Source of the DNA: CAVYOD01 sp963770045
GTDB lineage: Bacteria; Acidobacteriota; Aminicenantia; Aminicenantales; CAVYOD01
Direction: 5' to 3'
Assembly: GCA_963770045.1 (NCBI GenBank)
Contig: CAVYOD010000013.1
Span: 62,001-126,000, forward strand
DNA length: 64,000 nt
Shown: piece after piece, positions 28,744 to 36,863 of the stretch
Position numbering within the stretch: position 1 is the first letter of the stretch
How the letters are laid out: each line of letters opens with the position of its first letter
Made by a program: the position numbers and the translations under genes
The notes under the pieces: model-generated
What the model was told of the DNA's origin: nothing
Database searches by the model: none
Seen by the model: only the letters and a program-made list of their open reading frames with translations

Positions 28744-29509
28744 ATGCGCTCTTCGCACCGCTCTCGCATCCTTGACCAGTTCACACGCCAGGCCATTCCT
28801 TTTTCGCAGTGCGGAAACATTCGCAACCAGGAAGCGCTGAACCAGATTGTGCGGATGGCTGAGCGCCGGCGCGGAAGATACCGTGCTGGATGTGGCCTGC
28901 GGGCCAGGCTTACTGGTCCTCGCCTTTGCCCGTGAGGTCCGGCACGCCAGCGGCATCGACCTGACTCCGGCCATGCTGGAGCAGGCCCGCAAGGCCCAAT
29001 TGGAACAGGGATTGACGAACGTGAGCTGGCAGCAAGGCGATGTGACCTCTCTTCCCTATCCTGACGCTCAATTCTCTATTGTGAGTTCCCGGTTTCTCTT
29101 TCATCACCTCCTGGACCCGCTGGCCGTCCTGAAAGAGATGAAGCGGGTGTGCCGGCCGGGAGGACGCGTGGTCGTGGCGGACACTGCGCCTTCCGCCGGC
29201 AAGGCCGCAGCCCTGAACGCAGAAGAGCGATTGCGCGATCCTTCGCATGTGAGGGCGATGCCTCTGGAAGAGCTTTGCGGGTTGTATGCTAAGGCGGGAC
29301 TTGCTTCGCCGCGCACGGGGATGTACCGTTTGGAAGGCGAACTCGAAGACCTGCTCTCCCGTTCATTCCCCAACGCGGGTGATGCCGACCGCATCCGCGG
29401 AATCTTCGCCGACTCGATTCCCGACGACGCGCTCGACTTGGCCACGCGCCGGGAGAAGGGAAAAATCTTTTACAGCTTCCCAGTGGCGATCCTGGTCAGC
29501 AGCATTTAG
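28744..29509 (+). CDS. Class I SAM-dependent methyltransferase (one frameshift)
   Basis: UbiE/COQ5-like cytoplasmic methyltransferase, about 254 aa. The N-terminal helix SRILDQFTRQAIPF leads to LNQIVRMA. One base is missing or added near 28865, and the other frame continues LSAGAEDTVLDVACGPGLLV, the SAM-binding motif I. SGIDLTPAMLEQARK and SLPYPDAQFSIVSSRF are motifs II and III. The start at 28744 is preferred over the in-frame ATG at 28726 because the latter overlaps the promoter spacer and no ribosome site precedes either. Acceptor substrate unknown. Confidence 0.8.
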
Positions 29510-29545
29510 CTCCGCAAGAGTTCACCGTCCTAAAGGGCATTTTTT

Positions 29546-29568
29546 GTCCTCAAAAAAGGAGGACTTTT
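29546..29568 (+). terminator. Rho-independent terminator-like hairpin
   Basis: Perfect 6-bp stem GTCCTC/GAGGAC with a 7-nt loop, followed by TTTT. It lies 37 bp after the methyltransferase stop. The T tract is short, so strength is uncertain. Confidence 0.5.
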
Positions 29569-29613
29569 CGGCTCCATTTGTAATCCAGTCGCCGCTTCGC
29601 TAAGCTCTAGATC

Positions 29614-30618
29614 ATGTTTAAGCCGCTGAAAATCGGGGAAGTGAAGATTGATTTTCCGATGGTCCTCGCCGCGCTGGCCGGTTACAGCGACCTCGCCTAC
29701 CGCTTGATCTGTCGCTCCTGTTCCGCGCCTTACTGCACGACCGAGGCCATGCTCGACCGCCAGATGATGCTGGAGAGAAAGGTCCGGCACCGGCTGGTCA
29801 AGGTCGACGAAGTTGATCATCCTGTGGGTGGCCAGATAATGGGGAACAACCCCGACCGGATGGCCCGGGCCGCAGCGGCTCTGAGCGACATGGGATTTGA
29901 CGTTATCGACCTCAATTTCGCCTGCCCGGTCAGAAAAGTGCTCGCCCGGCAGCGCGGCGGATACATCATGAGCCAGCCCGGTCAGGCTCTTGATATCATC
30001 AATGCCGTCGTCGGCGCGGTCCGTGGCCGCCCTGTGACGATCAAGCTGCGGCACGCCTTCTACGAGTCGGATAAAAACCGTGAGGCCTTCTGGAAAATCG
30101 CCCACGGAGCTTTCAAAGCCGGAATTGAGGGGATCTGCGTTCATGCCCGCAGCGTCGAACAGAAATACAGGGGACGGGCAGATTGGGATTTTCTATCGCA
30201 AGTCAAGCGAGAGTTTGCTGACAGGACTATCATTGGCTCCGGAGATATTCACACCGCGGCGGATGCCCTGAGGATGATCGACCAGACGGGCGTTGATGGC
30301 GTCGCGGCTGCCCGAGGGGCCATCGGCAACCCCTGGATATTCCGCCAGGCCAGGGATATCGCCGCGGGCAGGAAGCCTTTTCAACCGGACATCGACGAGC
30401 AGCGCGACCTCCTCTCACGGCACTTCCGGCTGGCCTGCGATCTCTACGGTCCAAAGCGGGGGCCAAAGATCATGCGCAATTTCGGGATTTATTACGCCCG
30501 GATGCATCCTCACCCGGCTAAAGTGCGCCTGGCCTTCGTCAACATCAAAAACGACGAGGACTGGCAGGCGTTGATGAAAACCTATTATGAAGGGACCGGT
30601 CAACGTCAATGTCTTTAA
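29614..30618 (+). CDS. tRNA-dihydrouridine synthase family protein
   Basis: 334-aa FMN-dependent TIM-barrel enzyme reducing uridine to dihydrouridine in tRNA. APMAG is replaced by LAALAGYSDLAYR; the catalytic Cys104 is in DLNFACPVRKV. VTIKLRHAF and the HAR motif (ICVHARSVEQKYRG) are followed by the FMN-phosphate loop IIGSGDI and VAAARGAIGNPWIF. A C-terminal helical tRNA-binding domain follows (RHFRLACDLYGPKRG). Closest to the DusB-like branch. No clear ribosome site. Terminates 7 bp from the convergent DoxX gene. Confidence 0.92.
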   Translation: MFKPLKIGEVKIDFPMVLAALAGYSDLAYRLICRSCSAPYCTTEAMLDRQMMLERKVRHRLVKVDEVDHPVGGQIMGNNPDRMARAAAALSDMGFDVIDLNFACPVRKVLARQRGGYIMSQPGQALDIINAVVGAVRGRPVTIKLRHAFYESDKNREAFWKIAHGAFKAGIEGICVHARSVEQKYRGRADWDFLSQVKREFADRTIIGSGDIHTAADALRMIDQTGVDGVAAARGAIGNPWIFRQARDIAAGRKPFQPDIDEQRDLLSRHFRLACDLYGPKRGPKIMRNFGIYYARMHPHPAKVRLAFVNIKNDEDWQALMKTYYEGTGQRQCL

Positions 30619-30625
30619 AATGTCT

Positions 30626-31054
30626 TTAAATGGATGTGGGCCGCTTCCCCCGCCTCGCATCCAGGCTCCATGGTCCCGCGCCGGCGGCCGAGAAATAAAG
30701 CCAGATGAAGCAGTAGAGCACGGCCTCGGCGCCGCCGTTCAAGACTGGCCATAAACTCCGGGGGAAATGGACCTGGAAATACGCCACCGCCATCTCGCCG
30801 GCAAGGAGAAACGCGACGGGGCGGGTGAAGAGGCCGAGGACGAGCAAGGCACCCCCGAAAGTCTCGAGGACGGCGGCGAGCCCGATTTGGGAGATGAGCA
30901 CAACGGTGCCGCCTTTTGGGGGGATACCGGCGGGGAAAGCGAAGAGCTTCATTGTGCCGTGGAGCATGAACATGAACGCGGCCACGATGCGGAGCACGCT
31001 CTGCAGACGCGGGGCCCAGGCCGACCACTTCGCGATGAATTTTGATGCGGTCAT
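30626..31054 (-). CDS. DoxX family membrane protein
   Basis: 142-aa integral membrane protein with four hydrophobic helices and the DoxX pattern (RIVAAFMFMLHGTMKLFAFP, then VLETFGGALLVLGLFTRPVAFLLAGEMAVAYF). The start at MTASKF is chosen because GAGGGA lies at good spacing. Function in the family is poorly defined (redox or quinone-linked). It lies 26 bp downstream of an AHSA1-domain gene on the same strand, a pairing that suggests one operon. Confidence 0.88.
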   Translation of the reverse strand: MTASKFIAKWSAWAPRLQSVLRIVAAFMFMLHGTMKLFAFPAGIPPKGGTVVLISQIGLAAVLETFGGALLVLGLFTRPVAFLLAGEMAVAYFQVHFPRSLWPVLNGGAEAVLYCFIWLYFSAAGAGPWSLDARRGKRPTSI

Positions 31055-31080
31055 GATGCGTCCCTCACTTTTTCCCTTCA

Positions 31081-31581
31081 TTATCTTAAGATTTCGTCGA
31101 GCTTGTCGAAGGATTGGCTCCAGCCGGCTTGAGTGTTATCGTTGTCCGGGCCAGGCGGGATGCCAAGGTGCCTCAGAGTGAGCTTCGTCTTGCCTTCATG
31201 CTCTTCAAACGTCACCGTCAAAATCATCTCTGGGGGAAAATCCGTGCTCAGGCCGTAGTACGTGGCCGGAACCACATTGCCTTTCTCATCGGCGAAGCTG
31301 TCAGTGGAGACGATCCGCTCGAACGGGACGATTTCGCGGTAAACACCCGTGCTCCAGTAATCTTTGCCCTCGGGCGACCTCATGCAGCAGTGATAGACGC
31401 CGCCCACGCGGAGATCGATCTTGCATACAGGCGCCGTGAAGCCTTTCGGCCCCCACCAACGCTTCACGCGCTCAGGCTCTGTCCATGTTTTCCAGACGAG
31501 CTCTCGCGGCGCGTCGAAGATGCGCTCGATGACGAGTTCCCGCTCAGCAGCCGCCGTGGCACCACTATTTTTTATGGTCAT
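31081..31581 (-). CDS. SRPBCC/AHSA1-domain protein
   Basis: 166-aa single-domain START-like protein of the Activator-of-Hsp90 homologue family. Marks: LVIERIFDAPRELVWKTWTE, RVKRWWGPKGFT, and a C-terminal helix GWSQSFDKLDEIL. Hydrophobic-ligand binding fold, cytoplasmic; ligand unknown. AAGGAGAAGAAAC precedes the ATG. First gene of a two-gene operon with DoxX. Confidence 0.92.
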   Translation of the reverse strand: MTIKNSGATAAAERELVIERIFDAPRELVWKTWTEPERVKRWWGPKGFTAPVCKIDLRVGGVYHCCMRSPEGKDYWSTGVYREIVPFERIVSTDSFADEKGNVVPATYYGLSTDFPPEMILTVTFEEHEGKTKLTLRHLGIPPGPDNDNTQAGWSQSFDKLDEILR

Positions 31582-32061
31582 GTTTCTTCTCCTTCCCTAT
31601 TGGCTGATAATAAAGCATAACGTTCCCTGAACGAAACGTCTTTGTTTTTACGCGCCAGTCTATTTCTCTGTTTGGTCCTTCAAAGCAGCCATCTACTGAT
31701 ACCATCATTTGAAACATGACTTTTCTCATGTTACAGCCGCCGCATCGTTAGCAGCCAGCCTTCGTTATCGAAGGACATTTGTTCCCCCATTATATTATCT
31801 CACTTTTCGCCTTTTACATCCTATGCATAAGAGGTATCCGCATCTTTTTTTGACCTAAACCCTGGGTCCAATTAACACTTTTTCGTGGGTATAATTGTCC
31901 GTTTGAACAAAAGATAAATTGCCGGCTGGCGATTCTAAATAAGGCTTCCTATATTTGCTCTAGCCGAAACTTTGACAAGTTTTTAACAGATTATTTACAA
32001 ATTCTTGACAACTTTCCAGTTTCAAAGATGCATGATCATATCGACAAATAAGGAGGGACCA
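31582..32061. other. Long AT-rich intergenic region
   Basis: 480 bp between the divergent AHSA1 and outer-membrane protein genes. No open frame of note. TTGACA-type words occur at 31972-31977 and 32006-32011, but no -10 box at proper spacing is convincing. The last bases carry AAGGAGGGACC, the ribosome site of the next gene. Confidence 0.4.
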
Positions 32062-32553
32062 ATGAACAAGATTCTCTGTGTTATCCTGACAATGGGTCTT
32101 TTGGCCGGAGGAGCCTTCGGGCAGTCCCAGGGGAAGAAGATGGAGTACAGTCTGAGTATGGGTGTCATGACCAACCTCTCGAAGTACAGCTCGTTCGATG
32201 AGGCCCAGGGGACGCTGGATCTGCGGGCAGGCATCAACATCGGCGAATCATTCCAGATCAGCCCCGAGATTATGTACGCGACATTCTACAGGATGCATTT
32301 TGATTATGCTTATCTGTACCCGGGAGTGGTCGTGAACTACGTCGCCAAGGACTTTTTCCTGGGAGCTGGAGTTGTCGTTCCGATCCTCATCGGCCAAGGA
32401 CAATCAAACTCGGGCAATCCGGCCCCGAAGATCAACATCGGGTACACAAAAGGACATCTCATGCTGACGGCTTACATGATTACTTGGACGGAGAGCAATA
32501 TGAATTTCCTCGACTTCAATTTTATCGGCGCGACACTCGGGTACAGATTCTGA
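32062..32553 (+). CDS. Small outer-membrane beta-barrel protein
   Basis: 163-aa exported protein, not assigned to a named family. The ATG follows AAGGAGGGACC. Signal sequence MNKILCVILTMGLLAGGAFG, then alternating aromatic/glycine strands (YSLSMGVMTNLSKY, PEIMYATFYRM, YPGVVVNYVAKDFFLGAG) ending in GATLGYRF. The terminal aromatic is the usual barrel-insertion signal. Probably an 8-stranded OmpW/OmpX-like barrel. Confidence 0.75.
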   Translation: MNKILCVILTMGLLAGGAFGQSQGKKMEYSLSMGVMTNLSKYSSFDEAQGTLDLRAGINIGESFQISPEIMYATFYRMHFDYAYLYPGVVVNYVAKDFFLGAGVVVPILIGQGQSNSGNPAPKINIGYTKGHLMLTAYMITWTESNMNFLDFNFIGATLGYRF

Positions 32554-32704
32554 TTGGATTTTCCTTAAAGGCCAAATGCGGTGATAAGCCTGGGACATCA
32601 CCGCTTATTTCTTGGTTAGAAGGAAGCTTGGCTTCCTTAGCCGCTGGCAATTCTCATTTTTTGACGGGGCGGCTTTCAGGGCATGATAGAATTTGATGAC
32701 CTCA

Positions 32705-32821
32705 TCAATAGGAAAGTTCGGTCCGACCCCACATCTTAAGCTCTTTAAGTTTGCTCTGGACTTCTTTCGGAGCCGTTGCAATGTAAGCGTCTACACTTTT
32801 TGGTTTTAGTATTTTATTCAT
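32705..32821 (-). pseudogene. DUF1801 (YdhG-like) protein, truncated by repeat
   Basis: 38 codons starting MNKILKPKSVDAYIATAPKE match the N-terminus of DUF1801 proteins (normally about 110-140 aa). The frame then runs into the dispersed repeat GGGGTCGGACCGAAC and stops. The gene start is 29 bp after the PhnB-like VOC gene on the same strand; these two families are often adjacent. It reads as a gene cut by insertion of, or recombination at, the repeat. Confidence 0.6.
32715..32730 (-). repeat. Single copy of the TTCGGTCCGACCCC repeat
   Basis: AGTTCGGTCCGACCCC matches the terminal inverted repeat of the 36498-36734 element. Only one end is present here, inside the truncated DUF1801 gene. Confidence 0.7.
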
Positions 32822-32850
32822 AATTTTCTTTGGCGGAGAATTCTGCTTCC

Positions 32851-33315
32851 TCATAATCCCTCGTATGCCCGCTTTAGAGTGACAATATCAAACTTTTTCA
32901 TTTTGAGAAACGCCTCAGTCACTCGCGCCAGCTTCTCCTTGTCTTTATCCTTCTGCATCTCGTACATAATAGTGGGAACAATCTGCCATGAGAGGCCGTA
33001 CTTATCCTTGAGCCAGCCGCACTGTTCCGCCTTTGGGTCCGCGGAGAGCTTTTCCCAGTAGTAATCAATTTCTTCCTGGGTCTCACAGTTCACCACAAAG
33101 GATAGTGCTTCGTTGAATTTGAAAAGCGGGCCGGCGCTCATTAATTGCAGCTCTTGTCCAAGAAGCTCGATAGTTATGATTTCAACTGTGCCCGAGGGAG
33201 TATTGTCAATGGTCGTTGCAGTTTTTATTGTTGAGTTCTTAAAAACGGAGGTGTAGAACTTCGCTGCTTCGCCAGCCTCTTTGTCGAACCACAAGAATGG
33301 GATAATTTTTTGCAT
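32851..33315 (-). CDS. PhnB-like VOC family protein
   Basis: 154-aa vicinal-oxygen-chelate protein of the 3-demethylubiquinone-methyltransferase-like/PhnB group. QKIIPFLWFDKEAGEAAKFY is the signature N-terminus; the C-terminus has GLSWQIVPTIMYEM. AAAGGAG precedes the ATG at slightly long spacing. Usually small cytoplasmic dimers of unknown substrate. Confidence 0.92.
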   Translation of the reverse strand: MQKIIPFLWFDKEAGEAAKFYTSVFKNSTIKTATTIDNTPSGTVEIITIELLGQELQLMSAGPLFKFNEALSFVVNCETQEEIDYYWEKLSADPKAEQCGWLKDKYGLSWQIVPTIMYEMQKDKDKEKLARVTEAFLKMKKFDIVTLKRAYEGL

Positions 33316-33491
33316 AACTTTTTTACTCCTTTCTCTTAAATTGATAAAAATTGCTCCTATTTTAAAGATACCAAAAACCTCCGGCTTTGGCGAGTGTCCT
33401 GTGTTTGGCTCCCCTAACGTCGCCTTACTCGAACCATCAAGCTCTTCTTTTCGAATGGGTTCTAAAAGCTATGCTCCACCCACCATAGAAC

Positions 33492-33830
33492 TTATCCAGG
33501 CATCGTGCCAATTTGGCTTATTATTTTGCCAAATAAACCTGTCAGGAAAAGCATGGTGCCATCGGATTTATTTGACTTTATCCCATTTAAGCCAACCGCG
33601 TCTATTCCTGCTCCGATGAGAAAGCCAACGAGCTTTCCATATTTTTTATTTGGAATCCGGACCTCCGAAATCTGATCAACCGATATAACTTTTTTATCAG
33701 ATCCGATCCTCATGACAGCTCCTGATACGAAGGTCCGGTCACCGTCGCCATGGTCCAAGAGTGTTGTGCGATGAGCGTATCGCGCACTTTGAAACGTCTT
33801 TGGATGTAGAGGAACATGACCGGGGCTTCT
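33492..33830 (-). pseudogene. Decayed hypothetical gene fragment
   Basis: Minus-strand segment whose later part reads VMRIGSDKKVISVDQISEV and KLVGFLIGAGIDAVG. This resembles short exported proteins that carry a beta-rich segment followed by a glycine-rich hydrophobic helix. Its likely upstream part lies in another frame (YIQRRFKVRDTLIAQHS) with the break near 33715. No start codon or ribosome site. Family not recognised; right boundary approximate. Confidence 0.35.
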
Positions 33831-33860
33831 TGCGAGACCTTCGAGAGAATTCGTCGTTGC

Positions 33861-33891
33861 TTGACATATATGCATAAATGATGCATATATA
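33861..33891 (+). promoter_or_regulatory. vapBC promoter with overlapping operator dyad
   Basis: TTGACA (33861-33866) with a 17-bp spacer to CATATA (33884-33889). A perfect 10-bp inverted repeat, ATATATGCAT / ATGCATATAT with a 5-nt centre (33866-33890), covers the spacer and -10. This is where an autoregulating VapB or VapBC complex would bind. The vapB ATG is 8 nt after the -10, so the mRNA should be leaderless. Confidence 0.65.
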
Positions 33892-33896
33892 TACAT

Positions 33897-34091
33897 ATGA
33901 GGACCACCATCAATATTAACGATAGCATTCTCAAGAAAGCTTCCGAACTCACCGGAGTCAAAGAAAAGACGTCCCTTGTCCGTATGGGCCTCGAATCTCT
34001 GATCGCGCTTGAGAGCGCCCGGAGGCTTGCCAGGCTCGGCGGCACAGAGAACGACCTTCTCCCCATCCCACGCAGGAGAAGCTCCCGTTAG
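33897..34091 (+). CDS. vapB: VapB-type antitoxin (ribbon-helix-helix)
   Basis: 64-aa type II antitoxin. The N-terminal ribbon-helix-helix (MRTTININDSILKKASELTG) is of the DUF2191/VapB type, with a basic C-terminal tail (PIPRRRSSR) to wrap the toxin. No ribosome site; the ATG falls at the predicted transcription start. The vapC start lies 2 bp after its stop. Confidence 0.88.
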   Translation: MRTTININDSILKKASELTGVKEKTSLVRMGLESLIALESARRLARLGGTENDLLPIPRRRSSR

Positions 34092-34093
34092 CC

Positions 34094-34453
34094 ATGGTCC
34101 TGGTCGATACGTCTGTTTGGGTGACTCACTTCCGCGAGGGAGAGGCCGGCCTTAAAGCTCTTCTCGAGGAGGGAAAAGTCGTCTGCCATCCCTTCGTCAT
34201 CGGTGAGTTAGCTTGCGGAAGCCTGGCCAACCGAACGGAGATCCTGGCGCTTCTTCAGGCCTTACCTCAGGCCATTATCGCGGACCACAAAGAATTCATG
34301 CGCTTTGTGGAAATCCACCGACTCGCGGGCGCCGGCCTCGGATATATCGACGTCCACCTTCTGGCTTCAGCACGGCTGACCTCAATTCGCCTCTGGACCA
34401 TGGACGCGAAACTCCGCGACGCGGCCCGAACGCTCGGAATTGCGTTCCCTTGA
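34094..34453 (+). CDS. vapC: VapC-type PIN-domain ribonuclease toxin
   Basis: 119-aa PIN-domain toxin. All four acidic active-site residues are visible: Asp5 (VLVDTSVW), Glu38 (VIGELACG), Asp86 (GYIDVHLLASA) and Asp104 (WTMDAKL). Mg-dependent RNase, usually targeting tRNA or rRNA, held inactive by VapB. It resembles the DUF2191-VapC pairs of proteobacteria. Coding sequence appears intact. Confidence 0.93.
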   Translation: MVLVDTSVWVTHFREGEAGLKALLEEGKVVCHPFVIGELACGSLANRTEILALLQALPQAIIADHKEFMRFVEIHRLAGAGLGYIDVHLLASARLTSIRLWTMDAKLRDAARTLGIAFP

Positions 34454-34497
34454 TATCTTCTTTTGCATAGATGTCGCCTTAATGTTCGTTTTTGTAA

Positions 34498-34740
34498 TTA
34501 CAGTTGTTTTTCAAGGACCCCATTCACATTCTTTTGATCAAGGCTATACCAGGCGCCGGTTGCAGCGTCCACGATGACCGGAACGAGGCCACAGAGAACG
34601 TCCAGAATGATCCAGCCCGCCCCGACATGGTTCGAGATGTTGACGATCTGCGTTTTATAGCCGGGTGCGCTGAACTCCCGGCCAGCCGCTGCCCTGCATT
34701 TTCATGCTTCCCGCCGATCACGCTGCGATTCATCAGCTTT
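34498..34740 (-). pseudogene. C-terminal remnant of PEGA-type lipoprotein gene
   Basis: Minus-strand frame reads GREFSAPGYKTQIVNISNH, GAGWIILDVLCGLVPVIVDA, ATGAWYSLDQKNVNGVLEKQ, then stops. This is the recognisable end of exported PEGA-domain proteins (a VDxATGAxYxL tail). The frame is closed upstream by a TGA, and the next frame carries IGGKHENAGQRLAG, so the gene is broken. No 5' part is visible before 34895. Confirms decay in this accessory zone. Confidence 0.5.
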
Positions 34741-34895
34741 GACGCTGGGAAGAGGCAAAATTGGTGCAGGAATGCTTATTCAACTGGCGCAGCAGAAAAG
34801 GAAATTATTATCCCTTGTGTCTGTGATATGTCAGAAATTGCCTAAACTTGCTTAACTATGGAGAAGGATAGCTAAACGGATGAATTGAAGCGGAT

Positions 34896-35297
34896 TCACT
34901 TAGTCTTTGACACTAAGTCTTTGATAGTAACCTCATATACCTCGCGTGTAGGCGGTGCTGTGTAGAAATTTTTGAACTTGTTTACTTGTTCTTGATAATA
35001 GCCGCTCTTTTCATTGGCAATGGCGTCTTCTTCACTTTCCCAAAGGGCGATGGAAATACTTTTGCCAGTTTTTCGGTCGCTAAGAAGCAAGATCCCAAGA
35101 TAGCCTTTCTGTGATTTTGCCGCAGGGACAACACTCTCACTATAGAGCTTCACCATTTCATCGACACTTTCGATTTTCGACTGGGTTATGGTTAGACGTG
35201 CAAACGCGGGTTTACCCTCCTTTTGTGCCAGGGTAGCAATAACACAAAGACTAACCATAAGGCATCCCATTAAAAAGACTGAAACTTTACTTTTCAT
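34896..35297 (-). CDS. Exported protein with ABM-like (dimeric alpha/beta barrel) domain
   Basis: 133-aa protein: signal sequence (MKSKVSVFLMGCLMVSLCVIA) followed by an antibiotic-biosynthesis-monooxygenase-like ferredoxin fold. Motifs: FARLTITQSKIESVDEMV, KGYLGILLLSDRKTGKSISI, then ALWESEEDAIANEKSG. Start chosen on AAGGAGGGAATT; the frame is open 41 codons further upstream with no support. An exported form is less common than the cytoplasmic one. Function unknown. Confidence 0.8.
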   Translation of the reverse strand: MKSKVSVFLMGCLMVSLCVIATLAQKEGKPAFARLTITQSKIESVDEMVKLYSESVVPAAKSQKGYLGILLLSDRKTGKSISIALWESEEDAIANEKSGYYQEQVNKFKNFYTAPPTREVYEVTIKDLVSKTK

Positions 35298-35643
35298 AAT
35301 TCCCTCCTTTTTTATTTTATAGATATGGGGATTAGACTCTGCTTTTTTGATATAAGCAGAATTTCTTCCCTCTTTGTTGGAGTTAATTTCCCCAAGTTTT
35401 GATACTTTGACTTTTATCACGAAGGGAAGATTAAGTCAATCATTTTGTGTAAATTCACTTGAAGGCAAGAGATGCCCCGCCCCCGATCAAGGTGCCAGCC
35501 CTTGAGTGAATTTTTCAACCTCTGGAGCCGGTGGAAGCGGCTTCTTCCTGTAGTCTTCACTTCCCTGATTTCAGAAGAAGGTGTATATTGCGACTCTAAA
35601 TGAACAATATTGTTCTACCCCTCGGAGATATGGAGGGATGCAC
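35298..35643. promoter_or_regulatory. Intergenic region with palindrome upstream of flavodoxin-like gene
   Basis: 346 bp between divergent genes. It holds a perfect 14-bp palindrome, GAACAATATTGTTC (35602-35615), 29 bp before the ATG. Just upstream is TATATT (35584-35589), a possible -10 with a weak TTCCCT -35 at 17 bp. The palindrome is a plausible repressor operator in the 5' leader. Nothing else recognised. Confidence 0.45.
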
Positions 35644-36438
35644 ATGAAGAGAGTTACCGCCTTCGTTGGAAGTGCCCGCAAGAAGCACACATATAGCGCC
35701 GTCCGCCAGTTCCTGGACAACCTGCAGTCGCTCGGTGATGTCGAGTGCGAGATCGTCGCCCTGAGCGACCATCGGCTCGGGACTTGTCGAGGCTGCTGGG
35801 TGTGCTTCGCGAAGGGTGAGGAGTTCTGTCCCTTGAAGGACGACCGGGATGTACTCATCGAGAAGATGATGGCGTCTGATGGAGTCGTCTTCGCATCCCC
35901 GAACTACTCGTTCCAGGTCTCCGCCATCATGAAGATATTCCTCGATAGACTCGGTTTCATCTTCCATCGCCCGCGCTTCTTCGGGAAGACCTTCACCAGC
36001 ATCGTCGCCCAAGGCATCTACGGCGGCAACAAGATAGTGAAGTACCTTGATTTCGTCGGCAACGTCCTGGGCTTCAACACCGTGAAAGGCAGTTGTGTCA
36101 AGGCTCTCGACCCGATGACGGAGAAGGAAAAACAGAAGATAGACAGGGCTCTTGCGGGGCAGAGCAGGCGGTTCTACGAGAGGCTGGTGAAGCCGGCCTA
36201 TCCGGTGCCGACATTGTTCAGGCTCTGGGCCTTCAGGGCGGGCCGAACGAGTATAAGGCTGGAGCTCGACGAAAACAGTCGAGACTACACGTACTACAAA
36301 GAAAAGGGCTGGTTCGAATCTGACTACTACTATCCCACCCGCCCGGGAGCACTGAAGAAGGCCGCAGGCAGTCTCTTCGACTCGGTCGCAGCAAGCAGCC
36401 TCGAGAAAGAGAAAGAGTTAGTCGGCGCCGGTATTTGA
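35644..36438 (+). CDS. Flavodoxin-family NAD(P)H-dependent oxidoreductase
   Basis: 264-aa FMN reductase-type protein. The start is the ATG six bases after GGAGGG; an ATG directly abutting it is too close. RVTAFVGSARKKHTYSAVRQ is the FMN-phosphate loop; CRGCWVCFAKGEEFCPLKDD has clustered Cys residues like iron-sulfur flavoproteins; GVVFASPNYSFQVSAIMKIF is the flavin-binding stretch. The C-terminal 90 residues (FRLWAFRAGRTSIRLELDEN) are an extension. Probably cytoplasmic. Confidence 0.85.
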   Translation: MKRVTAFVGSARKKHTYSAVRQFLDNLQSLGDVECEIVALSDHRLGTCRGCWVCFAKGEEFCPLKDDRDVLIEKMMASDGVVFASPNYSFQVSAIMKIFLDRLGFIFHRPRFFGKTFTSIVAQGIYGGNKIVKYLDFVGNVLGFNTVKGSCVKALDPMTEKEKQKIDRALAGQSRRFYERLVKPAYPVPTLFRLWAFRAGRTSIRLELDENSRDYTYYKEKGWFESDYYYPTRPGALKKAAGSLFDSVAASSLEKEKELVGAGI

Positions 36439-36497
36439 GCCCAACAGTGACGGCCTGAATCTGGAGCTCGGCTTGAACTCCGGGTGTCTTGAACTCC

Positions 36498-36734
36498 GGG
36501 GTCGGACCGAACTAATTATTTTATTAGCTGCAAGATAGGTGGCAATTTCTCACAAAATAGGCCTTTAAACGAAGCTTTTTGAGGGCAAAAATGCAGATTT
36601 AGGGAGTTCCTTTGAATTGACAAGGCCCCTTATTTGACGTTTTTTGGGGGCAAAAAGCACGAATTAGCAGCCAAAAAAGGCAACTATTTTAACCTATGTA
36701 GCTGATAAAAAATCAGTTAGTTCGGTCCGACCCC
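36498..36734. mobile_element. 237-bp MITE-like element
   Basis: Bounded by perfect 18-bp inverted repeats: GGGGTCGGACCGAACTAA at 36498 and its reverse complement at 36717. The ends remain partly complementary inwards for about 25 more bases. The AT-rich interior has two related 45-bp segments containing GAGGGCAAAAATGCAGATTT and GGGGGCAAAAAGCACGAATT. It has no coding capacity. Another end occurs at 32715. Expected to be moved in trans by a transposase elsewhere. This and short flanks fill the 36439-36863 gap. Confidence 0.6.
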
Positions 36735-36863
36735 AGCCTTGTTCAGTTGTCTGCTTACAATCGTTCTCGATTTTGATTCTGGTTGTATCTTATTTTGTTT
36801 ATGGCAAAGAATTTCTTAGAAGCTATCGGCAATTTGTCCTAATCCCTCGGACGATTCCTTGAA

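Noticed and set aside
34504..34845. 113-codon plus-strand frame after vapC
   Set aside because: The opposite strand carries a recognisable PEGA-type C-terminus here; the plus frame has no motif or ribosome site.
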